From a virus, in the IMG/VR virus record IMGVR_UViG_3300031775_000015, positions 1-34,393 of that record: a stretch of 34,393 nucleotides of DNA. One strand, given 5' to 3'. This document shows, piece by piece, positions 18,801 through 26,214 of the stretch. How positions within the stretch are numbered: position 1 is the first letter of the stretch; every line of letters begins with the position of its first letter. A program made the translations under genes and the position numbers. The notes below the pieces were generated by a model. That model saw only the letters and a program-made list of their open reading frames with translations, had not been told where the DNA came from and ran no database searches.

Positions 18801-19039
18801 CCTTTGAAGCCATTTTCATTTGCAGCAGCATCAGAAGTAATTTGAATTAAATTACCATGTTTATCACATAAACCCTCTATCTCCCCTTCACATAACAAAT
18901 CGATAGTTTGATACATAGATATATTCTCTAAAGCAAAACCGGGGTTTGGCCCCATTTTAGACGTAGGGCATACTGTTTGAAAAGTAGGATATTTTCTTAA
19001 TTTTTCGAGTTGTTCTTGAGTTGCACCAGAAGTTGACAT
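15830..19039 (-). CDS. J: tail tip attachment protein J (central hub)
   Basis: 1069 residues, close to the 1132 of lambda gpJ. Family landmarks are in order: the N-terminal hub segment SMYQTIDLLCEGEIEGL (41-57), a RTGREKQR element near 106-113, ALSEQFIQGGSIFNVQGG (142-159), YPHSAIMGMLFDARAF (335-350), VPNNYN (367-372), and NPAWCFYDLATNERYGIG (395-412). The rest of the core up to about 900 resembles J. Gene order L-K-I-J is canonical. In this family J forms the trimeric tail tip and recognises the receptor. The C-terminus seems to lack the usual FN3 repeats and ends soon after a short beta module, whereas the next gene begins with FN3-like domains. The start ATG lacks a strong Shine-Dalgarno and lies 4 bp after the gpI stop. 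Confidence 0.95.
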   Translation of the reverse strand: MSTSGATQEQLEKLRKYPTFQTVCPTSKMGPNPGFALENISMYQTIDLLCEGEIEGLCDKHGNLIQITSDAAANENGFKGIILNDVPVKNTDSNTLNFNRTLADFRTGREKQRALVKFNNPALSFSNAIQTVNLDTNMPGLALSEQFIQGGSIFNVQGGDGQTINLGPKWQYAYGNSFRLAGNFIYPVPYLDSVNIIRTAEKNQVIHTNHTVTNDSVDWVQLDLSVGGLVYNHSDGDQSPVMVNFIIKTGYADDELTMGEGGSVVYMVGSIYGISTSGYTRSYNIVLPPALPKDRRDRFVKVFRIDGELGARDVKLQKNLAVARVSEITEQNLTYPHSAIMGMLFDARAFSAPPTRRFDVKMTKVSVPNNYNTVTRQYRGNWDGEFATTKKWTDNPAWCFYDLATNERYGIGKYGFKDQFVDRWNLYSIAKYCDEFVPTGYSGKYADIDYTCETGGVIVTIDDSGADRLGKEALFERFPETGLVVFYHNKNASDTKVDKSYKRLIFNRNYSADNIFTFKIVKTPDVEEVFEAYPAIQEAFLEQQKTKLQNAYAYVLSYLNNQQNSTSDFVTTYMAGEPFDSEIRKGSAATQFHGLPLLEPRFSCNIYLDQKQNAFNALNDIAAIFRGMLYWSSGYIFAANDQAKEAVMLFTNANVADGTFVYSGSSLASRSTVVTVRYNDRDDSFKPKVEFVEDSAGIREFGIVEKEVVALGVTSSGQANRLAKWMLYTNQTETDTIQFTTGQEGSYLKPGDVVKVQDKLKTSKRYGGRIKDIDYAANTVTLDEGIEQDIVGQKITFIVPKANTTIRELNKDANSKLKIAVENQVPAEGMTAEELDATRQTQIKQFTVESVSETNVITISEKTDEDFNLVEKGFIWSVQNTVSEYEIEEVEYRLISINEQSFNEYQITGMMYNRSKFGAVDYSQNLTKTQQSKNITVDVGSLPDPLEDFGNGPISSFTTITKDTVLPEFDARFPNISTLGAFGASSIKNIYLTLNFAQLAADNSVNKTNTGGYIVEVYKASGEKVRFSLDGFDNTEATILVGTEQDSANMTFDIYRYDPSKRLNAGLSN

Positions 19040-19043
19040 AATA

Positions 19044-19790
19044 TTATGGGATTATAGGTGCGGAAGAAGATCCATCACTATTAATAGTATAATCTATAGG
19101 ATCACTCGCCCCCCTATTAGACATTTTGATAATACCGTCATTAGTAGGAGAAATAGATGAAGCAGAATCTTTGACTATAGAAGCGATAGAGCCCATCCCT
19201 CCTCCTCCACGAGCTTTATCATAAAGAGATCTGTCTACTTGGAATAAATTTACTGAAACTGTTCGACTGCCTATGATCATGCGACCATATCCCACTGGCA
19301 CAACAACGCCTTGTCGAGCCACATTCTCTGCTTGACCAAACAAAAAAGAAGTAGTATTGGCTCGATCAGGATCATCAGGTTTCATAAGTTTGGAAATAAG
19401 AAGGTTTAAACCAAAAGCTAACGCAGCACCTAAAACAGTTCCAACTACGAATGAAACAACTTTAGCCATTATCGTACCGGCTGCAACGGCTGAAGCCCCC
19501 ACTATAGCTGAAGTAATTGCGGCAGTCATCGCCACGAAACCTCCCATTAACAAAGGAATGATAAGAACTTTTTTATTTCTTACATCAATGTTTTCTCCTG
19601 CAGTGGGATCAATTTCTCTCTCATTCACAAAAATAGCAAATCGTCTTTTGCCATTATTTCCAAGGTAACTGCGCAACTTGCCTGTATTAGACTCTATAGC
19701 AGCTAACACCTCCCTTAAATTGCGAGTTTTAAAACAAAAATTAACGCCAACGATTTCTCCTAGACGCCCTGCTAATGAAACTGTAGTCAT
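19044..19790 (-). CDS. I: tail assembly protein I
   Basis: 248 residues, against about 223 for lambda gpI. Residues 1-80 form the beta-grasp-like N-terminal domain (VSLAGRLGEIVG, FAIFVNEREI, KKVLIIPLL). Residues about 82-135 are a long Ala/Gly/Val-rich hydrophobic segment, probably membrane-active or a glycine zipper. It is followed by FLFGQAENVARQGVVVPVGYGRMIIGS, split here as FLFGQAENVARQ (about 148-159) and VVVPVGYGRMIIGS, the family signature. The C-terminus is a Ser/Gly-rich tail. It lies between the gpK JAMM gene and J, as in lambda. gpI acts in tail-tip assembly, and its exact place in the mature virion is debated for the family. The ATG at 19790 is 19 bp after the gpK stop. Confidence 0.93.
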   Translation of the reverse strand: MTTVSLAGRLGEIVGVNFCFKTRNLREVLAAIESNTGKLRSYLGNNGKRRFAIFVNEREIDPTAGENIDVRNKKVLIIPLLMGGFVAMTAAITSAIVGASAVAAGTIMAKVVSFVVGTVLGAALAFGLNLLISKLMKPDDPDRANTTSFLFGQAENVARQGVVVPVGYGRMIIGSRTVSVNLFQVDRSLYDKARGGGGMGSIASIVKDSASSISPTNDGIIKMSNRGASDPIDYTINSDGSSSAPIIP

Positions 19791-19809
19791 TACCTATTAT
19801 TATACACAT

Positions 19810-20160
19810 TTAAAGTGAAAAATAAATTGACTTCTGTGTTTTTGGGCAATAAAATGAAAAGTTTTTTTCTACACTAGAATATATTAAAAACGGTCTTAGT
19901 AACTCACGGGCTGCATCAATATCGGCTTCACTAGGCTTTGGCCCTCCTAAACAATGAGAATGGAAGAAAAATTTAATATCATCATATAAACCTACATATT
20001 CTTGTGGGGATACAAAAAAACTTTCTTTGGGGGTTTTTGATAAATTTTTAAAAAAATGTAATTTTTCTTTGGTAGCGGCTCCACAAATCTCAAAATTGCA
20101 TGATTCGCCTACTTTTGATATTTTTTTTAAAAAAACTTTACTGATATCTGTACTTTTCAA
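19810..20160 (-). CDS. K: tail assembly protein K, JAMM peptidase domain only
   Basis: About 116 residues. There is no ATG upstream of the domain. A TTG at 20160 is preferred because a GGAGG box lies 11 bases upstream, and another in-frame TTG at 20178 is the alternative. The domain has a complete JAMM/MPN zinc signature: glutamate in the EICGAA segment, then HSH, seven residues, S, two residues, D (HSHCLGGPKPSEAD). Lambda gpK is about 200 residues with a JAMM domain plus a C-terminal NlpC/P60 peptidoglycan hydrolase. The second domain is absent here, since the gene ends soon after the MPN fold. It overlaps the end of gpL by 23 bp. It is presumably a tail-tip assembly or processing peptidase, with the substrate unknown. 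Confidence 0.88.
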   Translation of the reverse strand: MKSTDISKVFLKKISKVGESCNFEICGAATKEKLHFFKNLSKTPKESFFVSPQEYVGLYDDIKFFFHSHCLGGPKPSEADIDAARELLRPFLIYSSVEKNFSFYCPKTQKSIYFSL

Positions 20161-21607
20161 TAGATGGAAATCCTCCAAAAGGTAGCCCTAACCTGTAAAT
20201 ACCGTACTCTACATATCTACATTTACATCCATTTAAAGTTTTAGAGCATTGATCGCTACGCCATGATTGCATGGTATAACGAGGGTCAGAGGAAGTAGCC
20301 ACCTCTTCAATGCATACATAAAATTGATCAGGCCGAGTTTCTAAATTTTCTTGGGTTTTGGTTACTTCTTTTTTAGCAATATTTTCTATTTTGGATATTA
20401 TTCTTATAACGTCCCCTGCTACATATTTGGTGCTTCCTACTAAATTGTCAGCTAAAGCGGCACTTAAAACACCCGAAAGTGATGCGGCTGTTTTGGCTGC
20501 ATCCGTATCCAATTTAAGAGTAGCGCCGGTGCTGAAAACAATTGTACGATCTTTGTCTATAGCTGCGGGTAATGCATCCACACTTACAGTTTGGGCAACA
20601 GTGCCTACTTCATTATCAGCCACAGAGTCTCCGTCGCGAAAATTTCCTGAAACGGAAACCGCGGTCGCCCCAGCCAAAGAGCTTAAGGTAAACTCCGCCC
20701 CATTAGCAAAAGTAATGACCTTACCACTAGCAATGGCAACTGGCAAAGAATCCACAGTCATTGAAGTGTCACCGTAAGCATAACCAGCGCCATTATTGAT
20801 CGTCACCGTAGAAAGAGTAGCAGCTCCATCGGCTGTTACCGTTACACTATCTTTGACATAGTCTCCGCACCAATTCAAAGTTAAATTGTATCCCTCTGGA
20901 GTAGTAAATTTTTTATTATTTTCATCAGCAAGAGGAATGCCTAAATTTACCCCATTGTCATTAGCAAAAAATTCAGTAGGAGTAACTGCTTTCTGATTAG
21001 CCATTGTCACCGCTTGCTCTTTAAAATCCGATCTTTTGCCATAACTGCATCCTTCCCCTCTATACTGCCATGGACAATAATCAGCAATCATTGTTCGAGC
21101 CGGCACTTGTACATCTTCCAGTTCTAAGGGAGAAACAAGCTCCCACTCTATATAGTATTTATTTTCCTGAGTTTTGCGATTAATAGTAAAAATGTCATCG
21201 TCAAAACGAGAATTAGGATCAGGGATAGCAAAAGGATTAAAGTTATCAGGAAAATTTTCATTATCCAAAAACTTCATAAAAATTCTTTTCCGAATAATTG
21301 TATTGCCAATAAGATCCCCTCTTCTTTTGATTGCATCACTTATGAGCCCTTGAGGATTAGCCATTAATAACTTTGGCCTCGGCAATGATCCGTCCCCTTT
21401 CATTTCCCATCCACTTGTTTCAATGGGCAGTGGATAATAAGTTTGAAGTTCACCTTGAGCATCACTTAGCATTATATCTTTTAAGTTATTTTTGCCGGGA
21501 TGAAAGCGATACAAGCCATCTTGTTCCCCTAAATCAATTTCATATAATTCAATTAAAGTATCGGGCTCTAAATCAAGTAAAGCTGTATTATGTGATTGTG
21601 TAGACAT
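20138..21607 (-). CDS. L: minor tail protein L with inserted domain pair
   Basis: 489 residues, about twice lambda gpL (232). The N-terminal half (1-200) reads as gpL: DLEPDTLIELYEIDLG, then WEMKGDGSLPRPKLLMAN, then CPWQYRGEGCSYG with C178 and C187. The C-terminus has CSKTLNGCKCRY (C454, C461, C463) and ends in LPFGGFPS. These cysteines correspond to the set that holds a 4Fe-4S cluster in lambda gpL. Between them (about 250-400) lies an insertion not in lambda, containing two copies of a module: LPVAIASGKVITFANGA near 288 and LPAAIDKDRTIVFSTGA near 346. A third relative sits at the end of the upstream 1126-residue protein. The gene starts 6 bp after the upstream stop and overlaps gpK. Role: tail-tip component above J. 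Confidence 0.93.
   Translation of the reverse strand: MSTQSHNTALLDLEPDTLIELYEIDLGEQDGLYRFHPGKNNLKDIMLSDAQGELQTYYPLPIETSGWEMKGDGSLPRPKLLMANPQGLISDAIKRRGDLIGNTIIRKRIFMKFLDNENFPDNFNPFAIPDPNSRFDDDIFTINRKTQENKYYIEWELVSPLELEDVQVPARTMIADYCPWQYRGEGCSYGKRSDFKEQAVTMANQKAVTPTEFFANDNGVNLGIPLADENNKKFTTPEGYNLTLNWCGDYVKDSVTVTADGAATLSTVTINNGAGYAYGDTSMTVDSLPVAIASGKVITFANGAEFTLSSLAGATAVSVSGNFRDGDSVADNEVGTVAQTVSVDALPAAIDKDRTIVFSTGATLKLDTDAAKTAASLSGVLSAALADNLVGSTKYVAGDVIRIISKIENIAKKEVTKTQENLETRPDQFYVCIEEVATSSDPRYTMQSWRSDQCSKTLNGCKCRYVEYGIYRLGLPFGGFPSIEKYRYQ
20172..20176 (-). promoter_or_regulatory. Shine-Dalgarno site for gpK inside gpL
   Basis: GGAGG on the minus strand, within the last codons of gpL (the GGFPS segment). 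It is 11 bases before the TTG at 20158-20160. The spacing is a little long, but no ATG is available, so this supports a TTG start. Confidence 0.5.
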
Positions 21608-21613
21608 ATTATA

Positions 21614-24600
21614 TTACCATTGGGGTCCTTCGTTGAATCCTGCGAATCCATTTTGCATTTCCAGCGTGTTACGATCAAAATCAGAAGGATATAAGGTGCC
21701 ACTTGTCCCCGAAGGAAGGTCACTTGTCAAACTTCCTTGTACCACTATGGCGCTGACAGACTTAAGAGCATTTGCAGTGAATGTAAACACTGCTCCATTA
21801 GAAAAAATAATTTTTCTTCCTATTGCGATGTATTCTGGAGTGGAAGTAAGTTGTATGAAGATCGTTTGTAAATTTGCTTTATAAGATGTCCCACCAGAAG
21901 TCACTGTCTGGTATTTAACAATCGGCACTCGTAACCTTTTATTAGCAATATAAGAGTATACCGCCGCCCTTTCGGTATCGGTTAGTCTCTTTTTGAAAAC
22001 TAAAATATCGCTAATCCCTCCATGGAAAGCATTATAATTCGGAAACACCGTCCCGTGGTTTAACCCTATATATGGAATAGGACGCCAGTGAAATCTACGC
22101 AATCCTCTGAATTCATTTGTACTAGTATATATATTTTTTAAGTCGTTATGAATTTTATATTCTATACCTCCCGCCTCTCTTGACCCAGAGACGCTATACA
22201 TCCATGCTCTTTGAGGACTAATTCCATTGGTAAAGTCACTGAAAAAAGCTCGCTTTTGATCAGGGAGGCCTGTGCCTTCGCTTGACATATTCTTATTACC
22301 TTCAGTATAATAAAACATAGAAGGTTGATTTAGAGTCCAATCCGCAACCCCAAACCCTAGCGGTGCATACTTTGCTCGATATCCATTTCCATTTACCCAA
22401 AACTTACCTGAAAGAGCTCTACTTGGATCATTACCTTCGAATATTCGAAAGGCGCTAAGATCCCAACTTCCGTGTGTTGCTAATACGCTGGGGCTATCGC
22501 CCATAACAGAGCCGGGATAAATAAAATATATTATTTCGAACCCGCTCATATTCGATTCTAATTTACCACTTTTAACTAATCCATAAAGTTTTCCTCCAGT
22601 GGGCTGCCTCAATGGAGCAAAAAATACTACATTTTGCTTATTGAAAGGCTTAGTGTAAGCGTCAGAGTTAAGTGTCGTTCCAGCCTCAATAAGCATAGGT
22701 TTGTTATTATTAGAGGCTCCAGTCCATGGAAAATTTATATAAATGCTAGAGTCGTTTTTAGATTCCCATTTATTAATATACTTGTACGCGGGACTTCCTG
22801 AAGTTGTAGTAGTAATTTTAGAACTATCTTCGCTTGTAAACCATGCTAAGAGACTAGGGAAATTGGCACTTGTGGGAGTTAAAGCATTGGAGTATTGAAC
22901 CAAGCTAGCCAGATTAGAATATCCACTATTGCCTGTGATAATTTTAATGCCCTCTCCCGCTAAACCCCCTATCCCAGCTTTCTTATCAGGAATCGACTCA
23001 AATAACAATTCAGAATTTCTATTTAAAGCGTTATCTCCATCTTGGCCAAAAACACCTCCATTTCCGCCCGGAGATGTTTTGTTACTAAGGACCGCTGTTG
23101 AAGCATAACCTGAATTGAGAAAATTACCATTTGTTTGAGAGAAGGTGGCGACAACATTACCCTCTTTAATTTTCAAACTAGCCCCTCCGCTTGCGCTTGA
23201 AAATCCTTGTCCCCCGCCTCCCACTCCTCCTAATTGAGTCCCCACTATATCAGCCAAAGTGAAAGTAATTCGTTGATCTTTCTTGGTGCTTACATTTCGC
23301 AGGTTGACGCCTGTGCCTTTATTTTTATCCGTAGTATTAACACTTATTTTAACTCCCTCTTCATTTTCAACTATTATTGAAGCTTCCTTATAATTGCTAT
23401 GTTTATTGTACGTAAAAGTATCATTAGAATTAAAAGTAAAAGCTTTAGGCCAAAAGAATGGATCTCCCCCTCCTCCGCCGCCGCCGCCGCCGTAAATGTG
23501 TGCTGTGGGATGTTTTTTAATCCGTAATTCCCCTATAGTAGTATCATTAATATAAATAGCTGGACTCCCTTGAGTTCCATCAGTAGAAGACTCTGAATCT
23601 CCTTTTTCTATAGCTGTAAACTTGCCTCGATACTGTATATCTGTCCCATCTTCTTTTATACTTATATCTGTATATCCACCGTCTCCCCCTAACCCTCCTA
23701 TTCCCGCCACCGTAGAATTTTTTTTCAACTCTAAAACAGTTTTTATTTCGGTGCCCCCATATTTTATTCGACCCCCACTAGTAATCCCCGCTTGGCCTTG
23801 GATTGTTGACCCTACATTCATTGCTTCCGGAAGAACAAAGTATACTCCTGTGAAAGCATAATCTGCATGAGCAGAATCAAAAGAATTTACAGAACCCCCT
23901 CTCTCATTTATCTCGGCATCAAAAAGAGTTTTTAAATTAATATCTTTTTGTCCTTGCGTAAAATAAATTTCCATGGCTTGTGGACTAGAAGTGTTATTAG
24001 CAATCACCTCGCTTGGGTCTGTGCTTGAACTTAAGGTGCTGCTACCACTTAACAACCCTCCGTTAACATTAGCATCAGTAACTGTAGCCTCAAAATTATC
24101 TACAGGATATCCATAAACATAAGGACTTTCATAGGAAATGGAGTCATCTCTATCTACGTATTGACTTTTTATTCTATAATAATAATTGGCATTAAACCCT
24201 AAGCCATCAACTGTATATTCGCCATACGGGGTAGCGGGATTTGGAGCAGTTCCTCTCGTATATTTTTGAGCAATACCTGTATTAGTAGCATATTTATAAT
24301 AATTAATTGGGCCGGTTATATTGGGTCCATTATACTGCTGCTTCTCATAATTAATATCAAAATCATACAAACCACTCCAACTTCCCACACCTGCTTCTAC
24401 TACTTGTGAACCCGCATATTCGATTTTATATTTAGTTAAATAGTATCCGGTTGATGGGTGCTGCCACCTTAATACAGATGCTGGCTTGCCGTTACGGGCA
24501 TAATCAGTGGTAACCAAAAATCCAGAAGGGTGCTCTGGAGCTGAAGTCCACCATGGGCCGCTGGTAGTTTGGAAGCCTGTGGCTTGCCCGGTTACATTTA

Positions 24601-24994
24601 CTTTTATGCTTCCTTCGGAATCTCCTTCGCCATTATATTGAGAGATTGAGTCTAAAATAAAAAAAGTCTCATATTTGCCATAAGTGTCAGGCCCAGTGGA
24701 ATAGTTAGAGGTCATAGGACCATAAATATTATCCTGCACGAAAGTCATCTCAAATGGAATGAATTTGCTTTTGCCGGGTAAAATTGTAAATTCTTGCCCA
24801 GAGGGAAACTCGAAAATGCCGGGAGTATTGCCCTCATTATAACCTAGTGTTGTTTCTATCGCATGACTTCCACTATTAGTTAAATAAAATCCAGTGCGCA
24901 CACCAAAGCCAGTAATGCCAGTAAGCACCATTCCTGTGGTGGCAATAAAATTATTGCCTTCTCCTCTACTAGTAACTGCGCTGGGTAATGCCAT
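21614..24994 (-). CDS. large mosaic tail protein: FN3-like, polyglycine, jellyroll
   Basis: 1126 residues. The N-terminal 130 residues are beta-rich (FYLTNSGSHAIETTLGYN). Residues about 148-295 look like a fibronectin-III-like domain (WQHPSTGYYLTKYKIEYA, YYYRIKSQYVDRDDS). Residues about 500-680 are glycine-rich, with nine Gly in a row at 502-510 and segments such as GGVGGGGQGF and GGNGGVFGQDGDN, recalling polyglycine-helix tips. Residues about 711-1021 form a jellyroll (LLAWFTSEDSSKI, closing with DILVFKKRLTDTERAAVYSY). Residues about 1036-1105 contain IGRKIIFSNGAVFTF, related to the module in gpL. It lies between the M-like and L genes, where lambda has nothing, and begins in a TAATG overlap. 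It is probably an extra tip or fibre subunit. I do not recognise a named family for the whole. Confidence 0.88.
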   Translation of the reverse strand: MALPSAVTSRGEGNNFIATTGMVLTGITGFGVRTGFYLTNSGSHAIETTLGYNEGNTPGIFEFPSGQEFTILPGKSKFIPFEMTFVQDNIYGPMTSNYSTGPDTYGKYETFFILDSISQYNGEGDSEGSIKVNVTGQATGFQTTSGPWWTSAPEHPSGFLVTTDYARNGKPASVLRWQHPSTGYYLTKYKIEYAGSQVVEAGVGSWSGLYDFDINYEKQQYNGPNITGPINYYKYATNTGIAQKYTRGTAPNPATPYGEYTVDGLGFNANYYYRIKSQYVDRDDSISYESPYVYGYPVDNFEATVTDANVNGGLLSGSSTLSSSTDPSEVIANNTSSPQAMEIYFTQGQKDINLKTLFDAEINERGGSVNSFDSAHADYAFTGVYFVLPEAMNVGSTIQGQAGITSGGRIKYGGTEIKTVLELKKNSTVAGIGGLGGDGGYTDISIKEDGTDIQYRGKFTAIEKGDSESSTDGTQGSPAIYINDTTIGELRIKKHPTAHIYGGGGGGGGGDPFFWPKAFTFNSNDTFTYNKHSNYKEASIIVENEEGVKISVNTTDKNKGTGVNLRNVSTKKDQRITFTLADIVGTQLGGVGGGGQGFSSASGGASLKIKEGNVVATFSQTNGNFLNSGYASTAVLSNKTSPGGNGGVFGQDGDNALNRNSELLFESIPDKKAGIGGLAGEGIKIITGNSGYSNLASLVQYSNALTPTSANFPSLLAWFTSEDSSKITTTTSGSPAYKYINKWESKNDSSIYINFPWTGASNNNKPMLIEAGTTLNSDAYTKPFNKQNVVFFAPLRQPTGGKLYGLVKSGKLESNMSGFEIIYFIYPGSVMGDSPSVLATHGSWDLSAFRIFEGNDPSRALSGKFWVNGNGYRAKYAPLGFGVADWTLNQPSMFYYTEGNKNMSSEGTGLPDQKRAFFSDFTNGISPQRAWMYSVSGSREAGGIEYKIHNDLKNIYTSTNEFRGLRRFHWRPIPYIGLNHGTVFPNYNAFHGGISDILVFKKRLTDTERAAVYSYIANKRLRVPIVKYQTVTSGGTSYKANLQTIFIQLTSTPEYIAIGRKIIFSNGAVFTFTANALKSVSAIVVQGSLTSDLPSGTSGTLYPSDFDRNTLEMQNGFAGFNEGPQW
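23465..23491 (-). repeat. glycine-codon microsatellite
   Basis: Nine consecutive glycine codons, five of them GGC, form a GC-only patch inside AT-rich DNA. It sits in the glycine-rich part of the 1126-residue protein, just before DPFFWP. Its length may vary between isolates through slippage in whole codons. Confidence 0.9.
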
Positions 24995-26214
24995 TATGAT
25001 AAAGGTCCGAATGCGTTAAAATATGGATCAACTGTAATTAAACTACTAAAACTAAGATTTTCATTTAATATATTGATCGGAAATTCAATAAAATTTACAC
25101 CTACATTATTATTGTCTGCATAGTTAATTTGATGTTCCCACTTAGGGCATACAAAAACTTTCCCTGATATATCATAAGGAGCAGGAGGTTTAAATTCAAA
25201 TTGGTTTTTACCTTGATGGGTCTCTAAAAAATGTACAATTGCCTTAGCTTCTTTATCGCTTCTGTTATTAAAACTTAAATTCATGTTTAATAAGCTTTTA
25301 TTCAATCCATCTTGAGTTCTAATATAAAAATCACTTTGGGTAGGTTGTTTTAAATACCGAGGAGCTTGATTGACTGCAGCCCCTCCATTTATCTCAAAGT
25401 AAAAATTACTTTTTGTCCACATTGAAGTATATCCTCCGTTAGGGCCATTAGCATCTGTAGCAGTAGTTTCATCTGCTCCGCTATAATAATACCATCCAGA
25501 AACATGGGGCACATACCCATCACCGCTTAAATATACAATATCATGAGTGTCATATGTTGCCCCCGCTTCCCAAAAACCTTGAGTTTGATTAAAAGGAATA
25601 TAATATCCTTGCCAATCTAAAATAGATTGTTCTTCTCGTAATAAAGTAGTGCTAACGGTATTAACATTAGGGTAATCATATCCTCTTGTAATTTCTTCAA
25701 TATAGAATTCGTGCTCTTCATTGTAAGGGGCAAAAGGAGTATAATAAATGCCTGTATAAGCTCCGCTGGGTTTTTCTCCTTTATTAAAAGAATCTTCAAA
25801 TAAATGAACTAAACTTCTTGTTTCTTTGTCTGAGCGTTTATTGAAAGGTAATTTAAATTTAACCTTTAATGAATTTTCACTTTTATTGGCTAAGTTGTAA
25901 TAACCATCTCCAAATGTTATATCGTAAGTTTGATTAAAATATTCTACGCTTGCTCCATAAGAAGGGTCACAAAATAACTTTTGCGTCCAAACACTAGAAG
26001 CTCCTGCAGGAGAATTAGCAGCAGTCGAAGTGGCGGCAGTATCTCCACTATAATAATAATGCCCTGTAACAGGAGGAAAGTATTCGGTGACGCCATCTGT
26101 ATAACCACTAAAAAATACTATATCGTATTGAGAATAGGAGTTCCCAAGCTCAAAAGAATCCACCGGGATATTAGTTACACCCGATCCAAAAACATATGAT
26201 TGATTAGATGGCAT
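24994..26214 (-). CDS. internally duplicated gpM-like minor tail protein with CBM5/12-like modules
   Basis: 406 residues in two similar halves. Each half has a module with the aromatic pattern of CBM5/12 chitin-binding-like folds: YSQYDIVFFSG...YYYSG...P....W at about 20-82 and YDTHDIVYLSG...WYYYSG...P....MW at about 212-274. Each is followed by a lambda gpM-like domain (about 90-195 and 285-385). The duplication is plain at FNKRSDKETRSLVHLFED (124-141) and FNNRSDKEAKAIVHFLET (315-332). The second ends with FKPPAPYD...KVFVCPKWEH, like the PP..F.C..W ending of gpM. Lambda gpM is about 109 residues and has a single domain. Position after the tape measure and before gpL agrees with M. Role: tail-tip ring between tube and gpL, with a possible surface-binding addition. 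Start and stop are both TAATG overlaps. Confidence 0.87.
   Translation of the reverse strand: MPSNQSYVFGSGVTNIPVDSFELGNSYSQYDIVFFSGYTDGVTEYFPPVTGHYYYSGDTAATSTAANSPAGASSVWTQKLFCDPSYGASVEYFNQTYDITFGDGYYNLANKSENSLKVKFKLPFNKRSDKETRSLVHLFEDSFNKGEKPSGAYTGIYYTPFAPYNEEHEFYIEEITRGYDYPNVNTVSTTLLREEQSILDWQGYYIPFNQTQGFWEAGATYDTHDIVYLSGDGYVPHVSGWYYYSGADETTATDANGPNGGYTSMWTKSNFYFEINGGAAVNQAPRYLKQPTQSDFYIRTQDGLNKSLLNMNLSFNNRSDKEAKAIVHFLETHQGKNQFEFKPPAPYDISGKVFVCPKWEHQINYADNNNVGVNFIEFPINILNENLSFSSLITVDPYFNAFGPLS

Noticed and set aside
20121-20135. T8A7 homopolymer as a programmed frameshift site for a gpL-gpK fusion
   Set aside because: The gpL stop (20138-20140) lies upstream of the run in the direction of translation, so ribosomes translating gpL never reach it. 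A minus-one shift from the gpK frame soon meets a stop. It could still be a sequencing-error hotspot.
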